Assembly (NCBI GenBank): GCA_016282915.1
Contig: JAEELW010000084.1
Span: forward strand, 1-64,000
Reading direction: 5' to 3'
From: Lachnospiraceae bacterium
GTDB taxonomy: Bacteria; Bacillota; Clostridia; Lachnospirales; Lachnospiraceae
DNA length: 64,000 nt
This document shows, piece after piece, positions 50,939-61,166 of the stretch. The position numbers and the translations under genes were made by a program. Under the pieces are notes generated by a model that saw nothing but the letters and a program-made list of their open reading frames with translations, searched no databases and had not been told where the DNA came from. Each line of letters starts with the position of its first letter. Position 1 is the first letter of the stretch.

Positions 50939-52225
50939 ATGGAGCAGGCGAGGTGTAAAAAAAATTATAAACGCGATCTTTTCAGTCTCTTTCCCGCCGT
51001 GCTGATGATGCTGGTGATCTTCTTTTTCGCACTGCAGCCGGGTGAGGAATCGCTGAAGAGCAGTGAGGCTGTGGGAATGACGATCTACAGCTTCTTCGGA
51101 CAGGAAGTCGCCCTCTCTCCCGAACAGATGGAAATGCTTCAGGATGTGATCCGCATTCTGGCCCATATCGGTGAATATGCCATGCTTTCCCTCTGTGTTG
51201 GTTTTGCCTGTACCCGCAACGGGATACGGCGGCAGCTCCGGGCGGTCTATATGTGCGGCAGCTGCCTTGCGGTCTCGCTCATGGATGAGTTTATGCAGAT
51301 CTTTGTTCCGGCACGTTACGGCGACCCGCTGGATGTGCTGGCGGATATGACCGGCGTAGTACTGTTTTCGGCATTGATACTGAAGCTCCGTCCGGCGCGT
51401 CCTCTCCCGCGGGAGAAAGAAGCGGAGGGAGTACGCAGGGCTTTTCTGAACGCCCGGATCGACGATGTGGCTTTTGATGAGGCCGTGGACCGCATCATGG
51501 ATTATGCGGGGGAAAAGGAGCAGGAGCAATGCCGCCTGCTGGTCACGCCCAATGCGGATCATATCATCAAGCTGGAGAAAGATAAGGAATTTGCCGCACT
51601 TTATGAGACGGCAGATCTGATCACCACCGACGGGACCCCCCTTATGTGGATCGCGGAATCCCTGGGCTGTCCCATACGGGAAAAGGTGACGGGATCGGAC
51701 CTTTTGCCGGCGGTATGCCGGCGGGCAGCGGAAGAGGGAAGGAGCCTCTTTTTTTTCGCCACTTCCGAAGAGCTGATCGAAAAGGCCGAAGAAAAGCTGA
51801 AGGAAAGCCTGCCGGAGCTGAAGCTTGCAGGCGGTTATGCACCGCCCATGGGCTTTGAAAAGGATGAGAAGGAAGTGGAGCGCGCGGTGAGCGCCATCAA
51901 TGCCGCAGATGCGGATATCCTGGTGATCGGACTGGGCTCACCCAAATCCGAAAAATTCATCGCGCGTAACCGTGCGCGTTTAAAGACCCGTATCGCGCTG
52001 CCGATCGGCGCCGCCATCGGCTTTGTGGCGGGCGATATGAAACGGGCGCCGCTGTGGATGCGGAAAGCGGGACTGGAATGGTTCTTCCGCTTCCTGCAGG
52101 AGCCGGGACGGCTGTTCCGGCGGTACTTTATCGAAGATATGAAGATCTTCCTGCTGGCATTGAAATACCGCAGGCGCACGATCGGGGGATATCTCGGAGA
52201 GAAAACGGATGAGGATCGCAGTTGA
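50939..52225 (+). CDS. Fusion of VanZ-like membrane domain and GT26 (WecG/TagA) domain
   Basis: 428 residues. Residues 1-155 form a VanZ-like domain of four helices with the typical FFFALQPGEES, ILAHIGEYAMLSLCVGF and DEFMQIFVPARYGDPLDVLAD. Residues 165-410 are a complete GT26 domain: LVTPNADHIIKLEKDKEF, ITTDGTPLMWIAESLG with the catalytic-type Asp, VIGLGSPKSEKFIARNRA, GAAIGFVAGDMKRAP and a basic C-terminal appendage. The VanZ helices would place the transferase permanently at the membrane. The frame is continuous with no sign of error. The ribosome site is weak. It overlaps the next gene by 17 bases. The function of the fused VanZ part is unknown. Confidence 0.9.
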   Translation: MEQARCKKNYKRDLFSLFPAVLMMLVIFFFALQPGEESLKSSEAVGMTIYSFFGQEVALSPEQMEMLQDVIRILAHIGEYAMLSLCVGFACTRNGIRRQLRAVYMCGSCLAVSLMDEFMQIFVPARYGDPLDVLADMTGVVLFSALILKLRPARPLPREKEAEGVRRAFLNARIDDVAFDEAVDRIMDYAGEKEQEQCRLLVTPNADHIIKLEKDKEFAALYETADLITTDGTPLMWIAESLGCPIREKVTGSDLLPAVCRRAAEEGRSLFFFATSEELIEKAEEKLKESLPELKLAGGYAPPMGFEKDEKEVERAVSAINAADADILVIGLGSPKSEKFIARNRARLKTRIALPIGAAIGFVAGDMKRAPLWMRKAGLEWFFRFLQEPGRLFRRYFIEDMKIFLLALKYRRRTIGGYLGEKTDEDRS

Positions 52226-53324
52226 TCTGAGCAGCTTAAGCGATAATTTTTCCGGGCTGGAGCGCTATGCCCTGGAGCTTTGCCGTGCCCTGATAAAGGA
52301 GAGCAGTGCGGATGCGGAATTTGTCCTGCTCATTAAAAACCGGCTGCCGGAAGTACTGAAACCTTTTGCCCGGGAGAAGCGGGTGCGTTTCGTAAGGATA
52401 CGGGGAAAGAACAAGCTGCTTGCGAACCAGCTGACGCTTCCGCTGACCATGGTCCGGATCCCTGCGGATGCCTATATCTTTCCGGCTTTCCCGGTACCCC
52501 TTCTGTTCCGGAAAAAACATTGTTATGGCATGATCGCCGATCTGGGCTGCTATGACTGTCCTGCCTGCATGACCTTAAAGCAGCGGCTTTTCTTCCGTGC
52601 GGGAGCAAGGCACAGCGCGTGTGTCTGCAAAAAACTGCTTACGGATTCCGGCTTTTCCGCAGGAAGGATAGAGAGCATACTCCGTGTGGAGAAAGAGCGT
52701 ATCCTGCGCTTATACTGCGGTATCATACTGCCCCCGGAGGAAAGCATCACGCAGGAACGTATCGCGGAGGTAAAGAAGAAATATGTTCTTCCGGAACGTT
52801 ACTGGCTGAGTCTCTGCACACTGGAACCCCGGAAGAATCTGAAGCTCCTGCTTACGGCGAGACACGAGCTTACGGAGGAAGGGGTGTCCCTGCCACCGCT
52901 GGTACTGGCAGGACGGAAGGGCTGGCTTGCGGATGATCTTTTCGGGAGCGGGGATAAGGACATCCTTTTCCCAGGCTTTATCGGGGAAAGAGATCTGCCG
53001 GCCCTGTATGCCGGAGCGGAGAGCTTTATCTTTCCGTCCCTGTATGAGGGTTTCGGAATGCCGCCGCTGGAGGCACAGGCCTGCGGGCAGAGGCGCGTGC
53101 TGGCTTCGGATGCGCCGGCGCTGAAGGAAGTGCTTGGGGATACGGCGGTATATTTTAAGAATAATGACAGGGAGTCTCTGAAGGAAGCGCTGCTCACATT
53201 AACGGAACAAAAAAAGGCAGAGGAAGAGGCGGTCAGAAAGAATCTGGCGCGTTTCCGCTGGGAAGAGTCGGGAAAGCTGCTATGGAAGGAGCTTAAGGGT
53301 ATTGGACAGGGCGATCGTAAATAA
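52209..53324 (+). CDS. Glycosyltransferase family 4
   Basis: 371 residues. The start IAVDLSSLSDNFSGLERYALE is the GT4 form with the SGLERY variant of the GGAE loop, as in mannosyl- and rhamnosyl-transferases. SLCTLEPRKNLKLLLTA and FPSLYEGFGMPPLEAQACG complete the donor site with both Glu. A Cys-rich patch (CYDCPACMTL) near residue 115 is odd for the family. It starts 17 bases inside the VanZ-GT26 gene and its end overlaps the next GT4 start by 23 bases. A cytoplasmic transferase of unknown specificity. Confidence 0.9.
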   Translation: MRIAVDLSSLSDNFSGLERYALELCRALIKESSADAEFVLLIKNRLPEVLKPFAREKRVRFVRIRGKNKLLANQLTLPLTMVRIPADAYIFPAFPVPLLFRKKHCYGMIADLGCYDCPACMTLKQRLFFRAGARHSACVCKKLLTDSGFSAGRIESILRVEKERILRLYCGIILPPEESITQERIAEVKKKYVLPERYWLSLCTLEPRKNLKLLLTARHELTEEGVSLPPLVLAGRKGWLADDLFGSGDKDILFPGFIGERDLPALYAGAESFIFPSLYEGFGMPPLEAQACGQRRVLASDAPALKEVLGDTAVYFKNNDRESLKEALLTLTEQKKAEEEAVRKNLARFRWEESGKLLWKELKGIGQGDRK

Positions 53325-54543
53325 GACAAAGGATGCACTCCGGACCGTGGTGCCGCGAGCACTCATCAACCGCCGGAATTACCATAGGGATGTGCTGCGG
53401 ATCCGGAGGGCGCTGGAGCAGCCGGTGGAGATCTATGTTCCGGGAGAGCTTCCCGCAGGTGTGAATCTCTATGGGGATTTTGAACTGGGAACGGGCCTGT
53501 CCCGCAGTGTCAATCTGTTAAAACGGGATATGGAGCTCGCAGGTGTTCCGTTTTCCGTCCATCAGGTGGAAGAATTCAGCGGGATCGAAGCCGTTTCCGA
53601 AGGGGGACAGAAGGATTATGCGGTGAATGTCTTTCATCTGCAGCCTTCCATCGTAACGAGACTGTTTGCGCAGCTTCCCCCCGAACGCAGGGACGGACAC
53701 TACAATATCGCCCACTGGGCCTGGGAAACGCCGGAATTTCCGAAAGAATGGGTCGACGCCTGCATGCTTTTTGACGAGATCTGGGTGCCTTCCGTGTTTG
53801 TGGCGAAAGCGATACGGCGTGTCTCGAAGCTGCCGGTCCGGGTCTATCCCCATGGGGTATATGATGAAAATGCGGAGCTTCCGGACGGAAAAGGGATACG
53901 GAAGCTGTACGGCATCGGCGGGGATACACTGCTCTGTCTGGCACTTTATGACGGGCTGAGCGGTACGGAAAGAAAGAATCCCGCTGCGGCGATACGGGTA
54001 TTTAAAAAAGCTTTTCCGGAGCAGCCGAAGGATGCGGTATTGATGATCAAGAGCAAGGGAATGAGTACCCGGGAAGCGGCGCGGCTCAGGGCAATGACGA
54101 AGGGAATGCGGACCATACTCGTGGAAGGAAAGCTTTCCTATGAGGAAACAGCCGCGATCCTTGCGGGAACGGATGTGCTGCTCTCGCTTCACCGTGCGGA
54201 GGGTTTCGGACTGCCGGTGGCCGAGGTGATGGGGTATGGCGGGGTGGTGATCTCTACGGATCATTCCGCCACGAGAGAGTTTGTGAATCAGGAAAACGGC
54301 TGTCCCGTGCCGTGCCGTCTGGTGCGTACTACGCGCGACTACGGGATCTACCGGGCCGGGACGGTCTGGGCACAGCCGGATGAGGAGGCGGCTGCGGTCA
54401 TGCTGTGGCGCCTGTATGAGGATCCGGCGCTGCGGCGGAAGCTCGGGGCTGCGGCGGAAAAGACGATAAAGGAAAAGCTGTCGGCGGCATCCATCGGTGA
54501 GCGCATCCGGCGGCGTATCGCCTGCGTTACGAAAACCCGGTAA
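53302..54543 (+). CDS. Glycosyltransferase family 4
   Basis: 413 residues from a TTG at 53302, with AAGGAG 10 bases and AAGGG 2 bases upstream. The first 45 residues are basic and precede the fold, which contains VNLYGDFELGTGLSRSVN, an unusual opening in place of GGAE. HWAWETPEFPKEWVDAC and EIWVPSVFVAKAIRR are typical of a GT4 subgroup common in rhamnan and O-antigen loci. LSLHRAEGFGLPVAEVMGYG gives the donor Glu pair. It is the last transferase before the third ABC exporter. Function: sugar transfer, donor unknown. Confidence 0.88.
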   Translation: MDRAIVNKTKDALRTVVPRALINRRNYHRDVLRIRRALEQPVEIYVPGELPAGVNLYGDFELGTGLSRSVNLLKRDMELAGVPFSVHQVEEFSGIEAVSEGGQKDYAVNVFHLQPSIVTRLFAQLPPERRDGHYNIAHWAWETPEFPKEWVDACMLFDEIWVPSVFVAKAIRRVSKLPVRVYPHGVYDENAELPDGKGIRKLYGIGGDTLLCLALYDGLSGTERKNPAAAIRVFKKAFPEQPKDAVLMIKSKGMSTREAARLRAMTKGMRTILVEGKLSYEETAAILAGTDVLLSLHRAEGFGLPVAEVMGYGGVVISTDHSATREFVNQENGCPVPCRLVRTTRDYGIYRAGTVWAQPDEEAAAVMLWRLYEDPALRRKLGAAAEKTIKEKLSAASIGERIRRRIACVTKTR

Positions 54544-54604
54544 ATCCCGGAGGCAGTGAAGACACGGACACCCCGTGAGCGGACAGAGAAACGGACATCT
54601 GAGC

Positions 54605-56290
<1,686 letters not shown>

Positions 56291-56324
56291 GCAGCGCGGG
56301 GATCGGAGATCAGGGAGAAAACAC

Positions 56325-58700
56325 ATGGATACGGAAAAGAAAGATCAGTCTAATACCGAGCTCGAGATAATCCGTCAGGATCTTGGGGAAGAATATACGG
56401 ATATCCGGGAGCTGAAGAATGGCCGGGGAGGTCTGGGAAATCTTTACAGGGCCCGTCACGTCCGTCTGGATGTGGATGTTGTTATCAAGTGTATAAGGCA
56501 TGAATTTATTGAAAATATCGATCAGAAGCTCGAAGCAAATATCCTTAAGAATCTGAAGCATCAATATCTTCCGAAGGTATATGATATCATCCCGGGACAG
56601 AACGGTGCGATCTATACGATCATGGAATTCATACCGGGGATCAGCATGGAGAGATATGTTCGCGAGAACGGAACGGTAAGCCAGGCCCAGGCGCTCCGAT
56701 GGTCTCATCAACTGACGGAAGTGACGTCATATCTTCATGAACAGGATCCGCCGATCATTCATTGTGATATCAAACCGGGAAATATCATGATAACAAACGA
56801 AAATGATATCTGCCTTATTGACTTTAACACCTCCCTTTTCTTTAAAAAAGGAGCGGCTTCTATCGGAGCAACGCCGGGTTATGCGGCGCCGGAGCAGTAT
56901 CAGGGATATTTTCAGGCTGATGAGGATATCCCCGATACATCAGGAGATACCGTTGCCCTGAAAAACGAAAAGACGGAACTTCTTTCGGATGTGCAGGAGA
57001 CCGCAGACCGGGAAACGGAGAATAAGGAAAAGGCGGATACGGAGGACAAGGGCGTCCGTAATGGCGGCAATACAGGAAAACAGGGGAAAAACAGCGACGT
57101 CGGCATAAAAGAAGCTGATGGGATAAGCACAAGGACAGACGTATATGCGATCGGGGCCAGTCTGTATTACCTGATCTGCGGCTATTCTCCGCAGGTTGCT
57201 TTTCAGGATGTGACACCGATCTCCGCTTTTCATCCGTCCGTGAGCATTACCCTTCAGAAGATCATAGAGAAGGCAATGCAGAAAAATCCCGCAAAGCGTT
57301 ATGCTGATGCGGGAGAAATGATGAAGGCCATCGATGGCGTAAAAAGGACCGATCTGGGACGAAGGATACGCAGAGTGGTACTTGCTGCCGCGGTCATCGG
57401 GATGATCGTGCTTGGTTATGGACTTTATCAGAAGAACATTTATGACAAACGTCCGGATGTGATCCTTCAAAGAGAACTGGATGCGGGAAGACTCTGCATG
57501 GCACAGAACAGAGAAAGAGAAGCGATCGAGCATTATCTTTCGGCTTTGGAGGTCGATGAGGAGAATTCCGAAGCAAAGGAACTTCTGGGAACTTACTATA
57601 TGACAAAGGCGGATGAGTATTCCAGAGAAGACATGCATGAAAACGCTTTCCGGATGCTGGAACTTGCGGAGCTGTATCTTCCGTATTCTTATGATTACAA
57701 AAAGGAGAGAGCTGCCGTTTATCAGGAAATGGCCAGTGAGATGATCATAAAAGAACAGTACGAGGATGCCGTTCAGTGCCTGGACTCCGCTTACCAGGAA
57801 ACGAAGGAAGACAGTTTTCTGGAACAGGAGATCGAAGTATATATCAGGATCGCGGAAAAAGTAGCAGATGAAAAAGGAGATCTGGAAGCAGGGGATTATC
57901 TGTGCGGTATCGGGGATAAGACTATTGCCAGATCGGAAGGGATCCTGGATAGAGCTGCGGATTACTACTGCGCGGTAGCGGACGCTTATCTGTCGGAAAA
58001 AAAGTATGAGGAAGCGGAAGCGCTGGTGAAAAAGGGTCTGGATAAGACGCGTGATCCGAGATTTCTTTCTTTATCGGATGCGATCTCGGGTGAGAGGGAT
58101 AAGATACAGAAAAGAAAGGATGCGGAAGAGGCCTGCAAACGGATCCTGGAGGTTCAGGAAGAAGGAAAGCTTATAGATGTGCTGAAACAGGTACAGGAGG
58201 AAGGATCGGTTTTTATTCTTTTGTGTGATGCGTATGAGGGTAGATATTGTGATGCACAAAAGGGATTTGGGGTCTATTATGTGGAAGGGGAGAAAAAAGC
58301 GAGGATCTATATGCTGTATATCGGGCAATTCGATGGCGAAATGAGAGACGGTGAAGGCGAATGGTATTCCATTACGGGATCTACCATGTATTATGCAAAA
58401 GGAAATTGGGAAAAAGACTGGCCGAACGGATATCAGGAGTCTAATGTATACTATACGGATAACAGGGTGAACAGTATCAGCGGCGAAGTGGTCAACGGTC
58501 TGTGGAACGGGGATCTTACATTCAAGAGCGGATACCGGACCTATCGCGGATCTGCGGAAAACGGCTTTATTAAACTGATCCGGACATATGGAAACCAGCG
58601 GATCTTTGGTGAAAACGGAAACGGCTACTATTATACAACAGATAAGAATTTTTTTGAGGATAAACGCGGGATCCTCGGATTCTGTGATGATGTGGACTAG
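56325..58700 (+). CDS. Membrane Ser/Thr kinase-like protein with TPR and MORN-like repeats
   Basis: 791 residues. The kinase domain (about 25-340) has a Gly-rich loop NGRGGLGNLY (32-41), Lys55 in VVIK, HCDIKPGN (catalytic Asp148, Arg replaced by Cys), DFN at 166-168 instead of DFG, and YAAPEQY near 186-192. An acidic, low-complexity insert of about 70 residues (197-267) follows APE. One membrane helix (351-368) leads to an outer part with TPR-like helices (375-600) and MORN-like strands (IGQFDGEMRDGEGEWY, YAKGNWEKDWPNGYQ, about 660-735). Key metal and catalytic residues remain, so activity is plausible but of non-RD type. Base composition is visibly more AT-rich than the genes before it, hinting at separate origin. 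It could sense the envelope. AGGGAGA precedes the ATG. Confidence 0.88.
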   Translation: MDTEKKDQSNTELEIIRQDLGEEYTDIRELKNGRGGLGNLYRARHVRLDVDVVIKCIRHEFIENIDQKLEANILKNLKHQYLPKVYDIIPGQNGAIYTIMEFIPGISMERYVRENGTVSQAQALRWSHQLTEVTSYLHEQDPPIIHCDIKPGNIMITNENDICLIDFNTSLFFKKGAASIGATPGYAAPEQYQGYFQADEDIPDTSGDTVALKNEKTELLSDVQETADRETENKEKADTEDKGVRNGGNTGKQGKNSDVGIKEADGISTRTDVYAIGASLYYLICGYSPQVAFQDVTPISAFHPSVSITLQKIIEKAMQKNPAKRYADAGEMMKAIDGVKRTDLGRRIRRVVLAAAVIGMIVLGYGLYQKNIYDKRPDVILQRELDAGRLCMAQNREREAIEHYLSALEVDEENSEAKELLGTYYMTKADEYSREDMHENAFRMLELAELYLPYSYDYKKERAAVYQEMASEMIIKEQYEDAVQCLDSAYQETKEDSFLEQEIEVYIRIAEKVADEKGDLEAGDYLCGIGDKTIARSEGILDRAADYYCAVADAYLSEKKYEEAEALVKKGLDKTRDPRFLSLSDAISGERDKIQKRKDAEEACKRILEVQEEGKLIDVLKQVQEEGSVFILLCDAYEGRYCDAQKGFGVYYVEGEKKARIYMLYIGQFDGEMRDGEGEWYSITGSTMYYAKGNWEKDWPNGYQESNVYYTDNRVNSISGEVVNGLWNGDLTFKSGYRTYRGSAENGFIKLIRTYGNQRIFGENGNGYYYTTDKNFFEDKRGILGFCDDVD

Positions 58701-58724
58701 TAAAGAAAAAACAGTGAGAAAGCG

Positions 58725-58755
58725 AAAGGGGTTGCGGATCGCGACTCCTTTTTTT
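58725..58755 (+). terminator. Rho-independent terminator after the kinase-like gene
   Basis: AAAGGGGTTGCG (58725-58736) pairs with CGCGACTCCTTT (58740-58751) with two G-U pairs and a GAT loop. An eight-base T-run follows. Confidence 0.88.
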
Positions 58756-58802
58756 GAGAAAACATTTATGAAAAAGAAGGGTTAAGATCAGGCACTTGTC
58801 TG

Positions 58803-58831
58803 TTGAAAAGGGAAGCGCGATCCGATAAAAT
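58803..58831 (+). promoter_or_regulatory. Promoter of the rubrerythrin gene
   Basis: TTGAAA (58803-58808), 17 bases, TAAAAT (58826-58831). It is directly upstream of rbr and downstream of the kinase terminator. No clear PerR-type palindrome is seen. Confidence 0.75.
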
Positions 58832-58885
58832 AGGATACGGAACTGTCAGGTCAGCCGCATGAGCGGCAAAGAAAGGATGGGTATT

Positions 58886-59428
58886 ATGGGAAAGAGCAAA
58901 TACGCGGGAACGCAGACCGAGAAGAATCTGGAAGCGGCTTTTGCCGGGGAATCGGAAGCAAGGAACAAGTATACCTATTTTGCATCCAAGGCAAAAAAGG
59001 AAGGCTATGAGCAGATCGCGGCACTTTTTCTGAAGACCGCGGATAACGAGAAGGAACATGCGAAGCTCTGGTTCAAGGAGCTGGAAGGGATCGGAGATAC
59101 GAAGGAAAACCTTGCGGCAGCAGCGGAAGGTGAGAACTACGAGTGGACGGATATGTACGAGGGCTTTGCCAAAACTGCGGAGGAAGAAGGCTTTCCCGAG
59201 CTTGCGGCGAAATTCCGCGGCGTAGCCGCCATCGAAAAAGCGCATGAAGAGCGCTACCGTGCCCTGCTTAAGAATGTGGAGATGCAGGAAGTCTTCAAAA
59301 AAAGCGAAGTGAAGGTATGGGAGTGCCGCAACTGCGGACACATCGTGGTGGGAACCGAAGCACCCGAAGTATGCCCGGTCTGCAATCATCCCCAGGCCTA
59401 CTTCGAGGTGCATGAAGCGAATTACTGA
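58886..59428 (+). CDS. rbr: Rubrerythrin
   Basis: 180 residues from the ATG at 58886, which has AAAGGA 9 bases upstream; ATGs at 58859 and 58877 have poor spacing. The ferritin-like four-helix domain shows [31 protein letters not shown] and [10 protein letters not shown], supplying the Glu/His ligands of a di-iron centre. The C-terminal rubredoxin-like domain has WECRNCGHI and CPVCNHP, a four-Cys iron site. It reduces hydrogen peroxide in the cytoplasm of anaerobes, using electrons from rubredoxin or NADH systems. It is a single-gene unit with its own promoter. Confidence 0.97.
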   Translation: MGKSKYAGTQTEKNLEAAFAGESEARNKYTYFASKAKKEGYEQIAALFLKTADNEKEHAKLWFKELEGIGDTKENLAAAAEGENYEWTDMYEGFAKTAEEEGFPELAAKFRGVAAIEKAHEERYRALLKNVEMQEVFKKSEVKVWECRNCGHIVVGTEAPEVCPVCNHPQAYFEVHEANY

Positions 59429-59438
59429 TCCTCCGGAA

Positions 59439-59503
59439 GTTTCTGTTCAGACCCGAGCCACGCACTTGCTGCGTGGCTGCGGGCCGATACTCTGATCAGC
59501 AAG
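59439..59503. repeat. Short palindromic element of the GTTACTRTTC family
   Basis: Left end GTTTCTGTTCAG (59439-59450), right end CTGATCAGCAAG (59492-59503). A perfect 9-bp inner stem AGCCACGCA/TGCGTGGCT encloses CTTGC. The 57-base core is 50/57 identical to the minus strand of 24313-24369. It sits between the convergent rbr and SGNH-lipoprotein genes and may limit read-through, although no strong T-run follows. Confidence 0.7.
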
Positions 59504-59511
59504 TTCAGGTT

Positions 59512-60876
59512 TTATTTTCCTAATGCCAGTCCGAGGATCGTAAATTCCATACCGCTGTTATCCTCAGAGGGGACCAGACGCACTTTATGAAGTGCGGGCC
59601 GGTCCTCTTTTAATATCTCGCAATACTGCAGGGGGCCGCTGCCGGTAATATTTGCTGTCAGGTCGATGCTGCATATTAAAGTATCATCCGCATATACGTC
59701 ATAGACCGCGGGCCCGGGGTCCGCAGAAGCGTCTGACCTGAGATACGCAAATCCGATGGTGCGGGCTTCGCACTCAAAAGAAAAGCTGCCGGCTTCCTTC
59801 GTGACCCAGCCTTTACCGTGGAGGATGGGGCCGTCGCTGTCCATGGGAACAAAGCCTTCGCTTTCGATCTTCAGATCTGCCGCATTATCGGCATAGATAA
59901 AGGAGGCATCTTCATAGCGTCCCGGCGTCTGCCCTTCGGGCAGCTCCGCAGAGGAGCGCTCCGTTTCGGCTTCCTGAGAGACCGTATCCAGGCCTCGGTT
60001 CTCCGCATCCGTGACCAGTTCCTCCAGGACCGTTTCATAGAAGGAGCACATGAGGGCGCTGATCACGGCGTGTCCTTCGTTCTTCGGATGCACCCCGTCG
60101 CTGTCCCCGGCCTGATCCCAGGCGAGCATGCCCGTTCCAAAGAGGTTGAAATAGGCGATGATGGGGAGATCATAAAGTATCGCCAGCGGCGCGTGGTCCG
60201 CCGCAAAGGTGCTGCCGGCGGTACAGAGCATGAGGGGGACGACCGCAGGGCGGCTTTCGCTTTCCAGCAGGCGGCGCAGCAGGCTCTCGTAAGTTTCGAC
60301 ATTCAAGCTTTTTGTATCATTTACGGAAAACTCCACGACCACCACATCCGGATGGCATTGCAGGATCTCCTGTTCCACACGGTGCACGCCCACGTAGGAG
60401 TCGGTCGCGCCGATCCCGGCGTTCACGTAGTTGATCTTTGCAAGGGGAAAGGTATTCCGCCACCATTCGGTGGTCTGCGCGGCCCAGCAGGCGCTTTCCA
60501 TGGGGGAAGCATTGGAGCCGGCGGTGATGGAGCCGCCCAGGTAGGCCAGGGTGATCTCTTTTCCTTTGGAAGCTTTCAGCATCACGTCGCGCAGACGCGA
60601 AGTATTGCCGTTACGCACGAGAGCCTGTTCGAGAAATTCCGGGCTCAGGGAAACGCCTTCCGGAAGAGCGGCCTCCGAAGGGATGGAGCGGCCGTTTGCG
60701 AGGCAGTCCTGAAGAGCGGTCAGGGGATCGACGGTCGTATCGGATTGTGAAGGCATTTCGGAAACGACAGCTTTCGTGGGTGTCGGCGTCTCCGCCGCTA
60801 CGCTTTTACCGTCATTGTCTCCGCAGGCAGCCAGCAGGGTGCAGCAGAGCAGCAGGGGCAGCAGTTTCTTTTTCAT
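59512..60876 (-). CDS. SGNH/GDSL-hydrolase lipoprotein
   Basis: 454 residues from the second of two adjacent ATGs (60876), which has GGAGG at 6 bases; the frame is open further upstream without another ribosome site. The signal peptide KKKLLPLLLCCTLLAAC ends at lipobox Cys18, then a Thr/Pro linker. The catalytic domain has YLGGSITAGSNA (nucleophile Ser block), GIGATDSYVGVHR, VVVVEFSVND and DGVHPKNEGH (Asp-x-x-His), the complete SGNH set. A beta-rich C-terminal domain of about 120 residues may bind carbohydrate. It is surface-anchored and probably removes acetyl or other ester groups from glycans, perhaps those O-acetylated by this locus. No strong promoter could be fixed. Confidence 0.9.
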   Translation of the reverse strand: MKKKLLPLLLCCTLLAACGDNDGKSVAAETPTPTKAVVSEMPSQSDTTVDPLTALQDCLANGRSIPSEAALPEGVSLSPEFLEQALVRNGNTSRLRDVMLKASKGKEITLAYLGGSITAGSNASPMESACWAAQTTEWWRNTFPLAKINYVNAGIGATDSYVGVHRVEQEILQCHPDVVVVEFSVNDTKSLNVETYESLLRRLLESESRPAVVPLMLCTAGSTFAADHAPLAILYDLPIIAYFNLFGTGMLAWDQAGDSDGVHPKNEGHAVISALMCSFYETVLEELVTDAENRGLDTVSQEAETERSSAELPEGQTPGRYEDASFIYADNAADLKIESEGFVPMDSDGPILHGKGWVTKEAGSFSFECEARTIGFAYLRSDASADPGPAVYDVYADDTLICSIDLTANITGSGPLQYCEILKEDRPALHKVRLVPSEDNSGMEFTILGLALGK

Positions 60877-61009
60877 CATTTTCCTCCGGCGAGATAAACT
60901 ATTCCATAATATTACCATAAAAGGGGATATATGAGTATATCACAAATTGCCGAAAGATACGCAGCATAAACGCAGGCAGGCACCCGGTGTTTTAGGGGAA
61001 AAGTCCCCC

Positions 61010-61038
61010 TTGCCGCAGCATGGGCGCTATGTTATACT
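61010..61038 (+). promoter_or_regulatory. Promoter of iorAB
   Basis: TTGCCG (61010-61015), 17 bases ending TGT, TATACT (61033-61038): an extended -10 promoter. The leader of about 120 bases contains a GGCGGCC/GGCCGCC hairpin just after the start site and a smaller CCGA/TCGG hairpin. No known riboswitch is recognised. Confidence 0.65.
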
Positions 61039-61166
61039 TGATAAAGTTTGGCGGCCGTGCGGCCGCCGCTATTGCAGGAAAACAGACAAAAGATTCCGAC
61101 AGAAAATCGGCAGATCGGATAGAGATGAAAGGGATGCCGGAAGACTGCCGAAAAAGGAGCAGAGAC

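Noticed and set aside
59439-59503. Rho-independent terminator between rbr and the SGNH lipoprotein
   Set aside because: The hairpin is strong, but no T-run follows directly on either strand, and its sequence is that of the dispersed repeat. Listed as a repeat only.
61020-61166. N-terminal extension of iorA by 49 residues
   Set aside because: The extension covers the predicted promoter -10 and leader hairpin, and family members start at KELMLGN. AGGAG supports the ATG at 61167.
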